Shown piece by piece: positions 9,589 through 18,710 of a DNA stretch of 39,292 nt (positions are counted from its first letter, which is position 1; the number at the start of each line of letters is the position of its first letter). A model generated the notes under the pieces. The model saw only the letters and a program-made list of their open reading frames with translations. It was not told where the DNA came from and did not search any database. The stretch is taken from NCBI GenBank assembly GCA_913041665.1, contig CAJWKT010000007.1, positions 1 to 39,292 of the forward strand, in the 5' to 3' direction. Origin of the DNA: an uncultured Gammaproteobacteria bacterium (GTDB taxonomy: Bacteria > Pseudomonadota > Gammaproteobacteria > Steroidobacterales > Rariloculaceae). The position numbers and the translations under genes were made by a program.

Positions 9589-9930
9589 CTATCCCCCCAA
9601 TGTCCTGAGATAGGCAATCACATCCCGCACATTGGGAGCCGTCATACTCTCTACGCGTTGCATTTTGCCCTTACCACGAACGATGAGCTGGCGAATTTCT
9701 AAGTCAGTCAGAGCCTGAGTTTCTGCTGATCCCAAATACCTGAACTCAATGTCCAGCGCTACCGATATTTCTCGATTACCCCGCGCATCTGCCCCATGAC
9801 ATCGTTGACACTTTGACTGATAAACTGAAAGTCCCGTTGCAGGATCCTGTGAAAATGCACTGCCTGTCAGAGCAAAAAACAGGAATACTGATCCGCAGAT
9901 CTTCCCAACCGACAAATTCGTGACCATCAT
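9589..9930 (-). CDS. c-type cytochrome (single heme), exported
   Basis: Signal peptide; heme motif CQRCH; KMQRV Met region. Start overlaps the stop of the upstream cytochrome gene. Confidence 0.88.
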   Translation of the reverse strand: MMVTNLSVGKICGSVFLFFALTGSAFSQDPATGLSVYQSKCQRCHGADARGNREISVALDIEFRYLGSAETQALTDLEIRQLIVRGKGKMQRVESMTAPNVRDVIAYLRTLGG

Positions 9931-10310
9931 TCCTCGTTCAAAAGCGGTATGTCTTCCAAATCTAGTGAGGTTGAAGGTAGCGACCTGATGTAAGCATACA
10001 CATCAGCCAAATCCTGCTCAGAAACGTCCGGCCCAGCGTAAGCAGGCATACTAAAGCCCATTCCAAATCCACCGGGCATCTCAGGTGGATCACGGAGATA
10101 GTCTATGAAGTCTGGCAGGGTAAACAAAAGTGGATTAAGCCGCACTCTGGCCGTCTCCCCAGTGTACCCGTGACAGGCATAACAACTATAGGCGCTGTAG
10201 AGCTTCCTCCCGCTCTCAACATCGCCCTCCAGCTCCTGTGCCCAAGAAGCAGAGAGAGAAAGAAAAAACCCGATTACAGCCAAAGGCAACACCACAGAAA
10301 TATTCTTCAT
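9927..10310 (-). CDS. c-type cytochrome (single heme), exported
   Basis: Signal peptide; heme motif CYACH; MPAYAGPDVSEQDLADVYAYIRSLP. Confidence 0.9.
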   Translation of the reverse strand: MKNISVVLPLAVIGFFLSLSASWAQELEGDVESGRKLYSAYSCYACHGYTGETARVRLNPLLFTLPDFIDYLRDPPEMPGGFGMGFSMPAYAGPDVSEQDLADVYAYIRSLPSTSLDLEDIPLLNEE

Positions 10311-10322
10311 AACAGCCTCACT

Positions 10323-12236
10323 CTACCGCGGCTGGGTTACAACATCGACCAACGCTGGCTCGCCTGCTCGAACATGGGCAAGTGCACGCTGAAGCGCTGG
10401 ACCCAGATCATTCGGATCCTCAATGGGACCTTCACCATACATGCCGTAGGTCTCAGCCATTTTCGCGTAATTGATATTGGGATCGCGAAGGGTTGTTCCA
10501 ATGTGAGCCCTATCAGAGCCGCGCTTCCGTTCCGCACACTGGCGTTGCACAAACATCACTTCCGCGTGATAGGCACGATTATTATGCATCACGGTTAGAA
10601 GCGGGATTTTGTGATGCACAGCCGTCCACAAAACCCCTGGTGCATAGTTAAGATCCCCGTCAGTCTGAATATTGATGGAAAGCCGACCGTGTTTCTTATT
10701 GGCCAGTGCAGCACCAACCGAAGCAGGGGCATTGTAGCCAATACCAGCTGCACCTTGACCACCGATATAATGATAATGTTTTTCCACATTCCACAAGCGA
10801 CCCGGCCACTGACTGATGAAGTTCTGCCAAGAGACTAAAGACCAGTCATCATGCTTAACTTGCCCCCAAAGCTCTGCACACAAACGGGCCAGACTTACTG
10901 GAGTTGCATTCCAGCCATAGGCGGCATCAATACGGTTTTGTTCGTGATCAAGCGCATGTTCTGCCGCGATAATTTCGCCCCGGGCTTTCAACTCCCGCCT
11001 GCGGCCATCAGTGAGCAAAAGCCGAACTTCCTCGATCAGGGCTGGCAATGTGGCCTGTGCATCCGCTGCAATCGATAGATCTACCTCGGCATAGCGCCCG
11101 TAATCATGGATATTGCTGCCATGAAAAAGATCCACCGATGAAATACTGATTGTCCTTGCGCCGGTTCTTTGTGCGGCTCGGGCCTGGTTGTACATGTCAT
11201 TCACTTCGAGCGCCAAAATTACATCGGGCTCGTAGCCGAACCCACCCCTTCCGTAGAGTGGGTGACGCCAAGGGAAATTTACCCGCTCACTACCAGTTAC
11301 TGGAGTTTGCAAGAGTTCAGCGAGCTCTACCAGGAGATCAATACCTTCGGGTGTCCGAGCATAACGCTGCGCAGATATCAGGGGACTTTCCGCCTCAACA
11401 AGCATCCGGGCGGCCTCACGCACTGCATTGGCATCACCCTGCGGAGGTGCCGCCATGGTGAGTCTAGGAACCCTCGGCATTGATTTACCATCAATGGGCT
11501 CTCCCTGCATCTTGTGATCAATCACTACCAGAGTGGGCCCCATAGGCGGGGTCATGCCGATTTTGTAAGCACGAACTGCAGACTGCGCGAATCGTCCTAC
11601 TGATAGCGTTTCATCATCCCATTTCACAAAATCCCGGACCAGGGCACCTAGGTCTTGAGCACTGTGGTAAGCATTCACACCCCCGGCGGGGTCGTAGTGA
11701 TTCGCTGCCATAATATAAACGGGCACCCGATCAGCATACGCGTTGTAGATCGCCATGGAGCCATGCATCAGACCCACCGTGCCATGCAGAAGCGCCATCA
11801 TGGGCTTACCTTCGATCTTTGCGTAACCGTGAGCCATAGCCACCGCGGACTCTTCATGCAAACAGGTCAACAACTCAGGGCTCTTGTTGCCACCATAATT
11901 GATCAGCGATTCGTGCAGACCGTCAAAACTTGAGCCGGGATTAGTGGTTATGTAATCGAGATTGAGAGACTTAATGACATCTACCATAAAGTCCGATGTC
12001 GGGTTCTCTACAAAATGATAACCAGCTTGTTTAGTCGAAGGACCCACTATAGAGGTTAGCTCGGCCTGGGACGGCGGTAACGCACTCGGACGTGGATTAT
12101 CCGACTGCTGAGCATCAACAACGGGGGGCTTTGTCGCCAAGGCCGCCGCACCTACAGCTGCGCCCTTGAGAAAATTACGTCGATCTACCGCATTGTTATC
12201 CCGTGAAACCGGCTGGCGTTGCTTTCCTTTGCTCAT
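10323..12236 (-). CDS. Thiamine-diphosphate-dependent enzyme (benzoylformate decarboxylase/acetolactate synthase-like) with Tat signal
   Basis: Twin-arginine signal DRRNFLKGAAVGAAALA; NPGSSFDG, LHEESAVAMAHGYAK (ThDP-activating Glu region), TDGDLNYAPG...MHNNRAYHAE (GDG...NN type ThDP motif). Confidence 0.88.
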   Translation of the reverse strand: MSKGKQRQPVSRDNNAVDRRNFLKGAAVGAAALATKPPVVDAQQSDNPRPSALPPSQAELTSIVGPSTKQAGYHFVENPTSDFMVDVIKSLNLDYITTNPGSSFDGLHESLINYGGNKSPELLTCLHEESAVAMAHGYAKIEGKPMMALLHGTVGLMHGSMAIYNAYADRVPVYIMAANHYDPAGGVNAYHSAQDLGALVRDFVKWDDETLSVGRFAQSAVRAYKIGMTPPMGPTLVVIDHKMQGEPIDGKSMPRVPRLTMAAPPQGDANAVREAARMLVEAESPLISAQRYARTPEGIDLLVELAELLQTPVTGSERVNFPWRHPLYGRGGFGYEPDVILALEVNDMYNQARAAQRTGARTISISSVDLFHGSNIHDYGRYAEVDLSIAADAQATLPALIEEVRLLLTDGRRRELKARGEIIAAEHALDHEQNRIDAAYGWNATPVSLARLCAELWGQVKHDDWSLVSWQNFISQWPGRLWNVEKHYHYIGGQGAAGIGYNAPASVGAALANKKHGRLSINIQTDGDLNYAPGVLWTAVHHKIPLLTVMHNNRAYHAEVMFVQRQCAERKRGSDRAHIGTTLRDPNINYAKMAETYGMYGEGPIEDPNDLGPALQRALAHVRAGEPALVDVVTQPR

Positions 12237-12359
12237 GGCTGCCCTCCCATTTTTTTACTGCACCATTTTTTCTTTTATCCTAAATTCGGCATTCTAGACC
12301 TTATGCGTATCAACCGCAGACTACCTCGTAGTTTCACCGAAGGTAACATAGCTCTGAAT

Positions 12360-12767
12360 TTATGTTTCTATGAGAGACAAGAGCCGGTCCTTCGCATGCT
12401 CCACATCCACTAACGGGTCTTTCCGGTATCGACCGACTTCCTCAGCATCATATGGTTCAAAATCTCTCGGTAAGTTATCCGGGCTGAATTCATAAAGTAT
12501 CCAATTCAGGACTTCGGCTAATTCAGCATCATTGACAAGGGAACCAGAAACACCCGGGACCCGCACCAGAAACTCTCTGCCACCTTCCACCGAAAGGAAA
12601 CGGCCAACTCCGATCAAGGCGGGAATTTTTCCCGAAGTCCCGCCGCCATTAACAAGATGGCAACCCTGACAGTGCAAAATATAGTTGAAATGGGCTGATT
12701 CTGCGTTTGCTTCACTAAATAGGTTAAATACAAAAACTAAGACCGCTAACAGGAACGTTAAACGCAT
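12360..12767 (-). CDS. Small c-type cytochrome adjacent to amine dehydrogenase light chain
   Basis: Signal peptide; CQGCH heme motif; DAELAEVLNWIL C-terminal helix typical of cytochrome c. Confidence 0.82.
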   Translation of the reverse strand: MRLTFLLAVLVFVFNLFSEANAESAHFNYILHCQGCHLVNGGGTSGKIPALIGVGRFLSVEGGREFLVRVPGVSGSLVNDAELAEVLNWILYEFSPDNLPRDFEPYDAEEVGRYRKDPLVDVEHAKDRLLSLIET

Positions 12768-12771
12768 GGGC

Positions 12772-13317
12772 TCAGTTTCCCTCAGAAATACCTAATACGA
12801 GCGCTACGGTACTGTTGTAAGCAGTAGTTGAGGAAGCGAGGCACCAGTTAATATTGTTTGATTTTGCTGGCACATAGGTGGGCCTGTCATCTTCATTATT
12901 ATTACAAAAACACTGGCCACAACGACTCTGTCCACAACAGTCGTTGTATGAAATGAGGTAATCACGATTGTCAGCGGGATTGCGGCAAGTCCCTACCCAA
13001 GTGACGGCAGACATCTCTGTACCTGGGGGGCAAGAAGTCGCCGTACCCCCGCAACAGGCCGACATGAAACCATCGATTGAACAGTAGCGCCAATAGTCAC
13101 AGCTCTGCGGGTCACCAGCATCCCCCTCAATATCAGGATCCTTGAACCCCATATCAGCTGCCTGTGCACCTACCCGCGACATTGGCAATAACGGAATGGA
13201 GGCCGCGCCGAACAAAAATGTACCCAACTGGGATAAAAAACTACGACGTGAAGTGCGCCTAGCAAAATGCCTAGCACTTATTTCGAACCCCCGATCAATC
13301 CAATTTCTTTGCTGCAT
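12772..13317 (-). CDS. aauA: TTQ amine dehydrogenase light (beta) chain, aromatic amine dehydrogenase-like
   Basis: Tat signal TSRRSFLSQLG; CDYWRYCSIDGF..CCGG...CPPG, TWVGTC and NINWC (the two TTQ Trp), SYNDCCG. Upstream ATG at 13338 is also possible. Confidence 0.9.
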   Translation of the reverse strand: MQQRNWIDRGFEISARHFARRTSRRSFLSQLGTFLFGAASIPLLPMSRVGAQAADMGFKDPDIEGDAGDPQSCDYWRYCSIDGFMSACCGGTATSCPPGTEMSAVTWVGTCRNPADNRDYLISYNDCCGQSRCGQCFCNNNEDDRPTYVPAKSNNINWCLASSTTAYNSTVALVLGISEGN

Positions 13318-13318
13318 T

Positions 13319-13945
13319 TCAGGCCACCTCCTCCTCATTTATTTCTTTGCTCTGGGCTAACTCCATAAATTCCTGCAACGATGCGACGCCCCTCTCGCTA
13401 GCCTCAAACAGACTCTCAATGTGCTCTCGAGAATTGACGAGGCCTGTAGAGCGAATAACACCAGTTTCGTCGATTAGCACAGCATGCGGAAGTCTTCCAA
13501 CCCTGTACCCCAGACCAAGTTCCGTGGACAAAAAATATGGAAATTTTTCCAAACGATAATCCCTTACGAATGACTCGTGTTCCTTTCGCTCCCCATCGCT
13601 AGCCAAAAGAATATTCAACCACTTCTTTTCGCGATTGGAGATTGACTTAAGCGCAGGCAACAACGTTTTGCAGACCGGACAGGTTGGAGAAAGAAAAAAG
13701 AGTAAACGGCTGCGCGCGTTTGGAAATTCTCCACCAACCTGATGTAGCTCACCATTCAAATCTCGCAGATTTAATATCGGTGCAGCCTCTCCTACTTTCG
13801 GACCATTGCCAAGCACAAGTGCACCAGCCGGTGCGACCCTTTCGTAGAGAACTCCGATCTGACGAACCAAAGCAAACATCACTGCTACTGTCGCTAGCAC
13901 TACAATCCATAGCAACAGATTTGAAACCAATAGCCCGTTCAACAT
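13319..13945 (-). CDS. mauD: MauD-like thioredoxin-fold protein for amine dehydrogenase light-chain maturation
   Basis: N-terminal TM helix, FFLSPTCPVCKTLLPAL, position between mauE-like and light-chain genes. Confidence 0.9.
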   Translation of the reverse strand: MLNGLLVSNLLLWIVVLATVAVMFALVRQIGVLYERVAPAGALVLGNGPKVGEAAPILNLRDLNGELHQVGGEFPNARSRLLFFLSPTCPVCKTLLPALKSISNREKKWLNILLASDGERKEHESFVRDYRLEKFPYFLSTELGLGYRVGRLPHAVLIDETGVIRSTGLVNSREHIESLFEASERGVASLQEFMELAQSKEINEEEVA

Positions 13946-13947
13946 AT

Positions 13948-14475
13948 TTATCTCCTGAGACGAGCAAGCTCGGGAACATTAGCAATCAGTCTATTGACTG
14001 TAGCGTAAACCGCCACAAGGGCGCCAACTGCAAAAATAATAGAGATGCTGTCCAGCCACAAAAATTCCCTGGGCTGTACGGGTAACAAACAAGCCAATGC
14101 TAGACCCGCTAACAACAGGTTCCGCCACACCAACCATCCACTCAGGGATTGCTGCGCTAGCCCCATACAACCGCAATCAATATATCGACGGCCTCTGAAA
14201 AGATTGATCCCGATCGCGGCAGCATATATCCCAAATAACCCAGCGCTACTTAGCAAAAAAAAGGAACGGGTGAATGGCAACACCACACCGATACTAAAAC
14301 AAAGCTCCATCCCCACGAGGGCCGCCGAAAAAGGAACTATCGTACTTTCAGGCACCAGTTGATAATCACGTAGGGTGGCAACAAAACCCTCAAAAACAAA
14401 CGCTTTTTTTACAGCTGCTGTAAACCATAAAAGTGCGAGAGCGTAGCAAATTACTAATTCAATAACCGGGTCCAT
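13948..14475 (-). CDS. mauE: MauE-like membrane protein for amine dehydrogenase maturation
   Basis: Multi-TM, RDYQLVPESTIVPFSAALVGMELCFSIGVVLP, YIDCGCMG; adjacent to mauD-like gene. Confidence 0.87.
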   Translation of the reverse strand: MDPVIELVICYALALLWFTAAVKKAFVFEGFVATLRDYQLVPESTIVPFSAALVGMELCFSIGVVLPFTRSFFLLSSAGLFGIYAAAIGINLFRGRRYIDCGCMGLAQQSLSGWLVWRNLLLAGLALACLLPVQPREFLWLDSISIIFAVGALVAVYATVNRLIANVPELARLRR

Positions 14476-14489
14476 TTTCTGATCACCCT

Positions 14490-15671
14490 CTATTGCGCTT
14501 GATTTCTTAGGGTCAGCCGGCCGCTCCCTGGTACGTTTTTCAGCTGCTCGTGTATGTATTCACCCGTGATCGCATTGCGAACAGAGACCCCACCCCCCAC
14601 CGTAACCAATACTGAGCCATCACCTTGGGTGACAAGTATGCCCGAGGCTCCATCACCGCTCGTTGAGCCAATGCCAGTAGTGGCACCAATCTCTTCATCC
14701 TCTCGCTCAGGCACAGCCTCCAGTCGTTGGACACGTTGCCGGGATTCGAGATCATAAACCCAGATTTCAGTACCATCCATGTCACCAGGATCATCTAATG
14801 GCTCCTCGCTCTGGCGGACCAACGAATAGAGTCGGCTGGTCGCCTGATGGATAACTAGGTGTTGCTTCCCCGCAATACGCCAGTTCTCGGCTCGATCCTC
14901 ATCAGTCAAAAGCGACCAGCTATCCTCGAACTGCAGCGTAGCGCCTGATACGTCCAATGGATGAACCACGCCACCGAAAGACACAAACAACCATTGGTCA
15001 CCATAACGCACGCCTGCCTCCGTAATCGGGTCACCCTCCGGATCAAAATAACCAGCTGTGCGCGTTTTCGACAGTTCTCCGCCATCCTCATCTAGCGTCA
15101 CTGAAAGCACGCCACCATCTGCGCACAGCATCAAATAACGACGCTCACCTGCCGGATAAACCAAACTGCACCCGGGCGTGGAAATTTCTCCAACGAACTC
15201 TCTTCTCTCAATATCAACAACACTCAGGGACGTCGCAGGCGTCAAGTTAAAGACTGCAAGAAAACGGTTTTCGTCGGATAGAGCCGTCGCGCCGTCGATA
15301 CTTCCCATGAGAGCTCTCTTCGGAGGAACGATAATCTCATCTACTGGTGCAAGTGTACTCGTATCAAAGATGGTAACCGTGTCCGTACGCTGGCCTCGGT
15401 TGCCTCGTGAGTAAAAACTCTCCACTGTAAACATGAAACGGTTGTCGGCAGAGAACGTAAAGGACGATCCCATCCCTCCGCCTGAGACCCCAGCTATGCC
15501 GAGAAACTTGTTGTCCATAACGTCTACTAGACTGGAGCCGATGAACACCCAATCTGGTTCCGGCTCAACCGGCAGAACCTCGGAGGCCCCATGACTATCG
15601 AATGTCTGAGCAAAGCAAACGTTGGTCCAAAAGATCGCAATAAACAAAAAAGATTGTATTTTTACATTCAT
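14490..15671 (-). CDS. aauB: TTQ amine dehydrogenase large (alpha) subunit, beta-propeller
   Basis: Signal peptide; DWVFIGSSLVDVMDNKFLGIAGVSGGGMGSSFTFSADNRFMFTVESFYSRGNRGQRTDTVTIFD is characteristic of amine dehydrogenase heavy chains; cluster position. Confidence 0.88.
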   Translation of the reverse strand: MNVKIQSFLFIAIFWTNVCFAQTFDSHGASEVLPVEPEPDWVFIGSSLVDVMDNKFLGIAGVSGGGMGSSFTFSADNRFMFTVESFYSRGNRGQRTDTVTIFDTSTLAPVDEIIVPPKRALMGSIDGATALSDENRFLAVFNLTPATSLSVVDIERREFVGEISTPGCSLVYPAGERRYLMLCADGGVLSVTLDEDGGELSKTRTAGYFDPEGDPITEAGVRYGDQWLFVSFGGVVHPLDVSGATLQFEDSWSLLTDEDRAENWRIAGKQHLVIHQATSRLYSLVRQSEEPLDDPGDMDGTEIWVYDLESRQRVQRLEAVPEREDEEIGATTGIGSTSGDGASGILVTQGDGSVLVTVGGGVSVRNAITGEYIHEQLKNVPGSGRLTLRNQAQ

Positions 15672-15693
15672 GTATTTAGTCGCTTTGAATCTT

Positions 15694-16938
15694 CTAATTT
15701 CCCAATCCAGGCAAAGCCAGATTATCTTGGTATAGGCAATTGGCTTCTTTCACATCAGATCTCAAGACCCGATCTCTGAACTTTGTGTGCTTCCATTCCC
15801 CTACCCAGTGCTCTGGGTCGACGAACATATATTCAGTCATCAGGGTGTTTCCGTCATTGAGTATTTGTATGCGCTCGATAATTTTCAGTTGACTACCCGT
15901 GACCACGCCTGCTTGCATCATATGATTTTCATCCGTGAATCCTTCAGTTTCCACAACCAATACATCTCCTTCCCAATGAGCTAAGGATTCGCCTCCCCAG
16001 TTGCGGTCAAGATAATTATCGGGCACACGGGGGCGCCCATCGAGATAGATGACCCGGTACTCGTTGTTCAGTCTAGAAATCATAAAAATTGCGGTAGAAT
16101 ATTGAAGCATCATCAAGGAACCGTAGCGTGTCATCATTCTGGGCATTCCAGCCGGATAACAGAAGGCCGTAGGGTCCCGAAAGCGATCCCCTTTTACCGC
16201 CGCCTCCTGATAAGCATCATAGAACGCTTGGCCTTTAGCCGTAAATTGAGGCTCCGGCTTAAATTCGTAGGAGCCATAATTTTCTCTCCATTGATCTTCC
16301 CCTCGATACTGCCACACGCCGGTCAGATCAAAGGATGAATTTTGTTGCTCTTTTTGCAAGTTACTAGGGTCTAATGCTCCGGATACCCGCCCTGTGCTAG
16401 TAGAATCCCCGGTTCCGAGACCATCAGAAATGATAGGCAATCTGTTGGGACGCGTTTTCCTCTCCCGCTCTTGCCACGTTTCTCCCGATGGCGGTGGAAC
16501 ATAGGCCGTCAAGGAGGGGATCACCTGTCGTTGTTGCTCCGGAGTCTCCGGCCCATCCATGGAATAAGCCACTCCATCTGCGGAAATCAGTCCCTGTAGC
16601 AACCCGCCGGGTTCACCGTTTCGCATGGGGTGAACACGGACAGTAATTTCATCACCTTCAGACACGACGTTTCGATCAAATCCCGCTGCAACCATTGTTG
16701 CAATGCTTTGTCCCTCAATTTTCCATAAAACATTAGTACCATCATCATTTTTTACATCCATATTGATGCTGAGGTGCGGGCTACGCCATATGAACTGAGT
16801 GACCTCTCCTGTTACTTGAAGGGATGAATTTGGCTCAAAAGCCACCGCTGAATGGTGAGCAAGTACTGTCGGAGATGAATACACAAACGCAAGCAAAACG
16901 ATCATTACACTGGTGGTTCTACTGATGACTTCTTCCAT
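15694..16938 (-). CDS. Exported protein: N-terminal DUF6152-like domain fused to a C-terminal hypothetical domain
   Basis: Signal peptide; HHSAVAFEPNSSLQVTGEVTQFIWRSPHLSI (DUF6152-like), then VIYLDGRPRVPDNY...HWEGDVLVVETEGF. Confidence 0.7.
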   Translation of the reverse strand: MEEVISRTTSVMIVLLAFVYSSPTVLAHHSAVAFEPNSSLQVTGEVTQFIWRSPHLSINMDVKNDDGTNVLWKIEGQSIATMVAAGFDRNVVSEGDEITVRVHPMRNGEPGGLLQGLISADGVAYSMDGPETPEQQRQVIPSLTAYVPPPSGETWQERERKTRPNRLPIISDGLGTGDSTSTGRVSGALDPSNLQKEQQNSSFDLTGVWQYRGEDQWRENYGSYEFKPEPQFTAKGQAFYDAYQEAAVKGDRFRDPTAFCYPAGMPRMMTRYGSLMMLQYSTAIFMISRLNNEYRVIYLDGRPRVPDNYLDRNWGGESLAHWEGDVLVVETEGFTDENHMMQAGVVTGSQLKIIERIQILNDGNTLMTEYMFVDPEHWVGEWKHTKFRDRVLRSDVKEANCLYQDNLALPGLGN

Positions 16939-16950
16939 GTTAGCTTCTCC

Positions 16951-17994
16951 CTATAACCTACGATCAGCACGATCAATGTATTCTTGCATTTTCCCTTCGT
17001 CGTACAACTGACGAAAAAATGAATCCGGATCACATTCATAGGGAAAAAGAACAGCATCAGCGTCACGATGCCATTGCCGACGGCGAATCGGTGGCCTCAA
17101 ATAATTCTCCGGATCATGTAACGTCATCACAACAGTCAGCATCGTGCCGTCTTCATTCAACTGGTAACGCTCCACGAACTTGGCATTCTCAGACACAGGC
17201 TCACCGAGAAAATCCCTGACATTTCGAGACAGCAAGGTCGTCTCAATTACGAATGTACCACCCTCCCAGTGCCCTGTGGAAAATCCCATGGGTGAGTGCG
17301 GATAATATTCGGGTGGTTCACGCCCATCCAGGTAGACTCGGCGTACTTCACTCCCCACCTCGTAAATAATTGTTATGCGACCTTCGTCAATCAACCACTC
17401 AGAAGGATAAGCTGACCATGCAATCATCGCTACGATTCCAGGTGAAACACAGCGAACATTTGGTTGGTCTAAATGCAGGAGATAATCCTGATGCCAAATT
17501 TTTGCCTCGGGGGTCAAATCCATGGAGTACTTGCGAAAATCCATGCCTGCTGCAGGTATCCAGGTACCGGACAAATCGGCGAGGCGAGGCTCTCCAACGA
17601 TTTCCACATTTTCACTGGCACGGCGAGCAGTCCAAAACGAGCCAGATTCGTTTGAATCGGGTTGGCCAATGATGCTCAGAGTACCGCTCATCACGTTATC
17701 AGTCAGTCTACCAAGTAGACGACGCTCAAAGATAAAGCCAGCAATATCACGGCTGTCTATGATGAGCTCGATCTGGTCGCCTCCAATATTGACTACGACA
17801 GGACCACCCTCAACATGTCCCATCCACTCTGAGCCTAGACGCTGCAACGCCAAAAGACCCACAACATCAGCTGGTGGCACAGCAAGTTCCAGCATCCAAT
17901 CACCAGAAAAGCCAGTTTCCTTTGATTCCTGAGCACAAACAGAGCCAAACAGGACCCCAAAACAAGCTATTAATGGACAAAACTTTTTAAGCAT
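16951..17994 (-). CDS. Exported hypothetical protein sharing its C-terminal domain with the adjacent gene
   Basis: Signal peptide; VYLDGREPPEYYPHSPMGFSTGHWEGGTFVIETTLL parallels the C-terminal domain of the 15694-16938 product. Confidence 0.7.
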   Translation of the reverse strand: MLKKFCPLIACFGVLFGSVCAQESKETGFSGDWMLELAVPPADVVGLLALQRLGSEWMGHVEGGPVVVNIGGDQIELIIDSRDIAGFIFERRLLGRLTDNVMSGTLSIIGQPDSNESGSFWTARRASENVEIVGEPRLADLSGTWIPAAGMDFRKYSMDLTPEAKIWHQDYLLHLDQPNVRCVSPGIVAMIAWSAYPSEWLIDEGRITIIYEVGSEVRRVYLDGREPPEYYPHSPMGFSTGHWEGGTFVIETTLLSRNVRDFLGEPVSENAKFVERYQLNEDGTMLTVVMTLHDPENYLRPPIRRRQWHRDADAVLFPYECDPDSFFRQLYDEGKMQEYIDRADRRL

Positions 17995-18006
17995 TTTTCT
18001 GCTTCG

Positions 18007-18411
18007 CTAATCGGTATGTCGGTAATCTAACAAGGCACCCGGGGGCAAAACCGTACCATCACCCAGTAGTACCGTCCTAATGTCGAGCAATTTCCTGCCA
18101 TCTCTGCCCCGGTTGCCGGTCATGATAACTTTGTCACCAACTTTGATACTATCCCGAGTCCAACTACCGCGTCTCTGGTAATTTGTAGCACTTCCTCCCC
18201 GAGTATCCCAGATCTCAGTATTCCCTGATTGGGTCTGAACTTCGACGTAATACCGAATATGTGGATTTCTAAACCAGACCCCTGTAACCACTCCTTCGAT
18301 AGTTACCACCTCTCGGATGAACTCTGCCGCAAACGAGTGATGGCCGTAGCCCAAAGTGGGCATGAGACCGAAGCTCAATAACAACCCATAAAAAAGACCT
18401 CGCACGAACAT
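18007..18411 (-). CDS. Exported stand-alone DUF6152-like protein
   Basis: MFVRGLFYGLLLSFGLMPTLGYGHHSFAAEFIREVVTIEGVVTGVWFRNPHIRYYVEV; ORF extends to 18489 but Met at 18411 fits the signal peptide. Confidence 0.75.
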   Translation of the reverse strand: MFVRGLFYGLLLSFGLMPTLGYGHHSFAAEFIREVVTIEGVVTGVWFRNPHIRYYVEVQTQSGNTEIWDTRGGSATNYQRRGSWTRDSIKVGDKVIMTGNRGRDGRKLLDIRTVLLGDGTVLPPGALLDYRHTD

Positions 18412-18710
18412 AACATTAGACCCCCTGTCTAAAATGTCACCACCCTCAGTATAGTGGGACAGCGTTACTAGCCAAACATCAATTATCACTTACTCCTGAA
18501 ATTACAAGCATACGAGGAGTAAGGGGGAAATTTATACAGGTAGAAATTGGTAGGTCCGATAAACGGACGAGGAAAATGTTAGTTCTTTATAATGAGATAC
18601 ATCAATATTCTCTCATTGCAATTCAGAAAAGGGTATGCCCTCCTACCCTTTCCTTAGACCTCATTCACAAAAATTGTTCAGCGCGAGAGTTTCCGGCTAC
18701 TCTAGCAAAT

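Noticed and set aside
10170-10598. Plus-strand 142-aa ORF
   Set aside because: Antisense to the cytochrome c and ThDP enzyme genes; no domain or signal.
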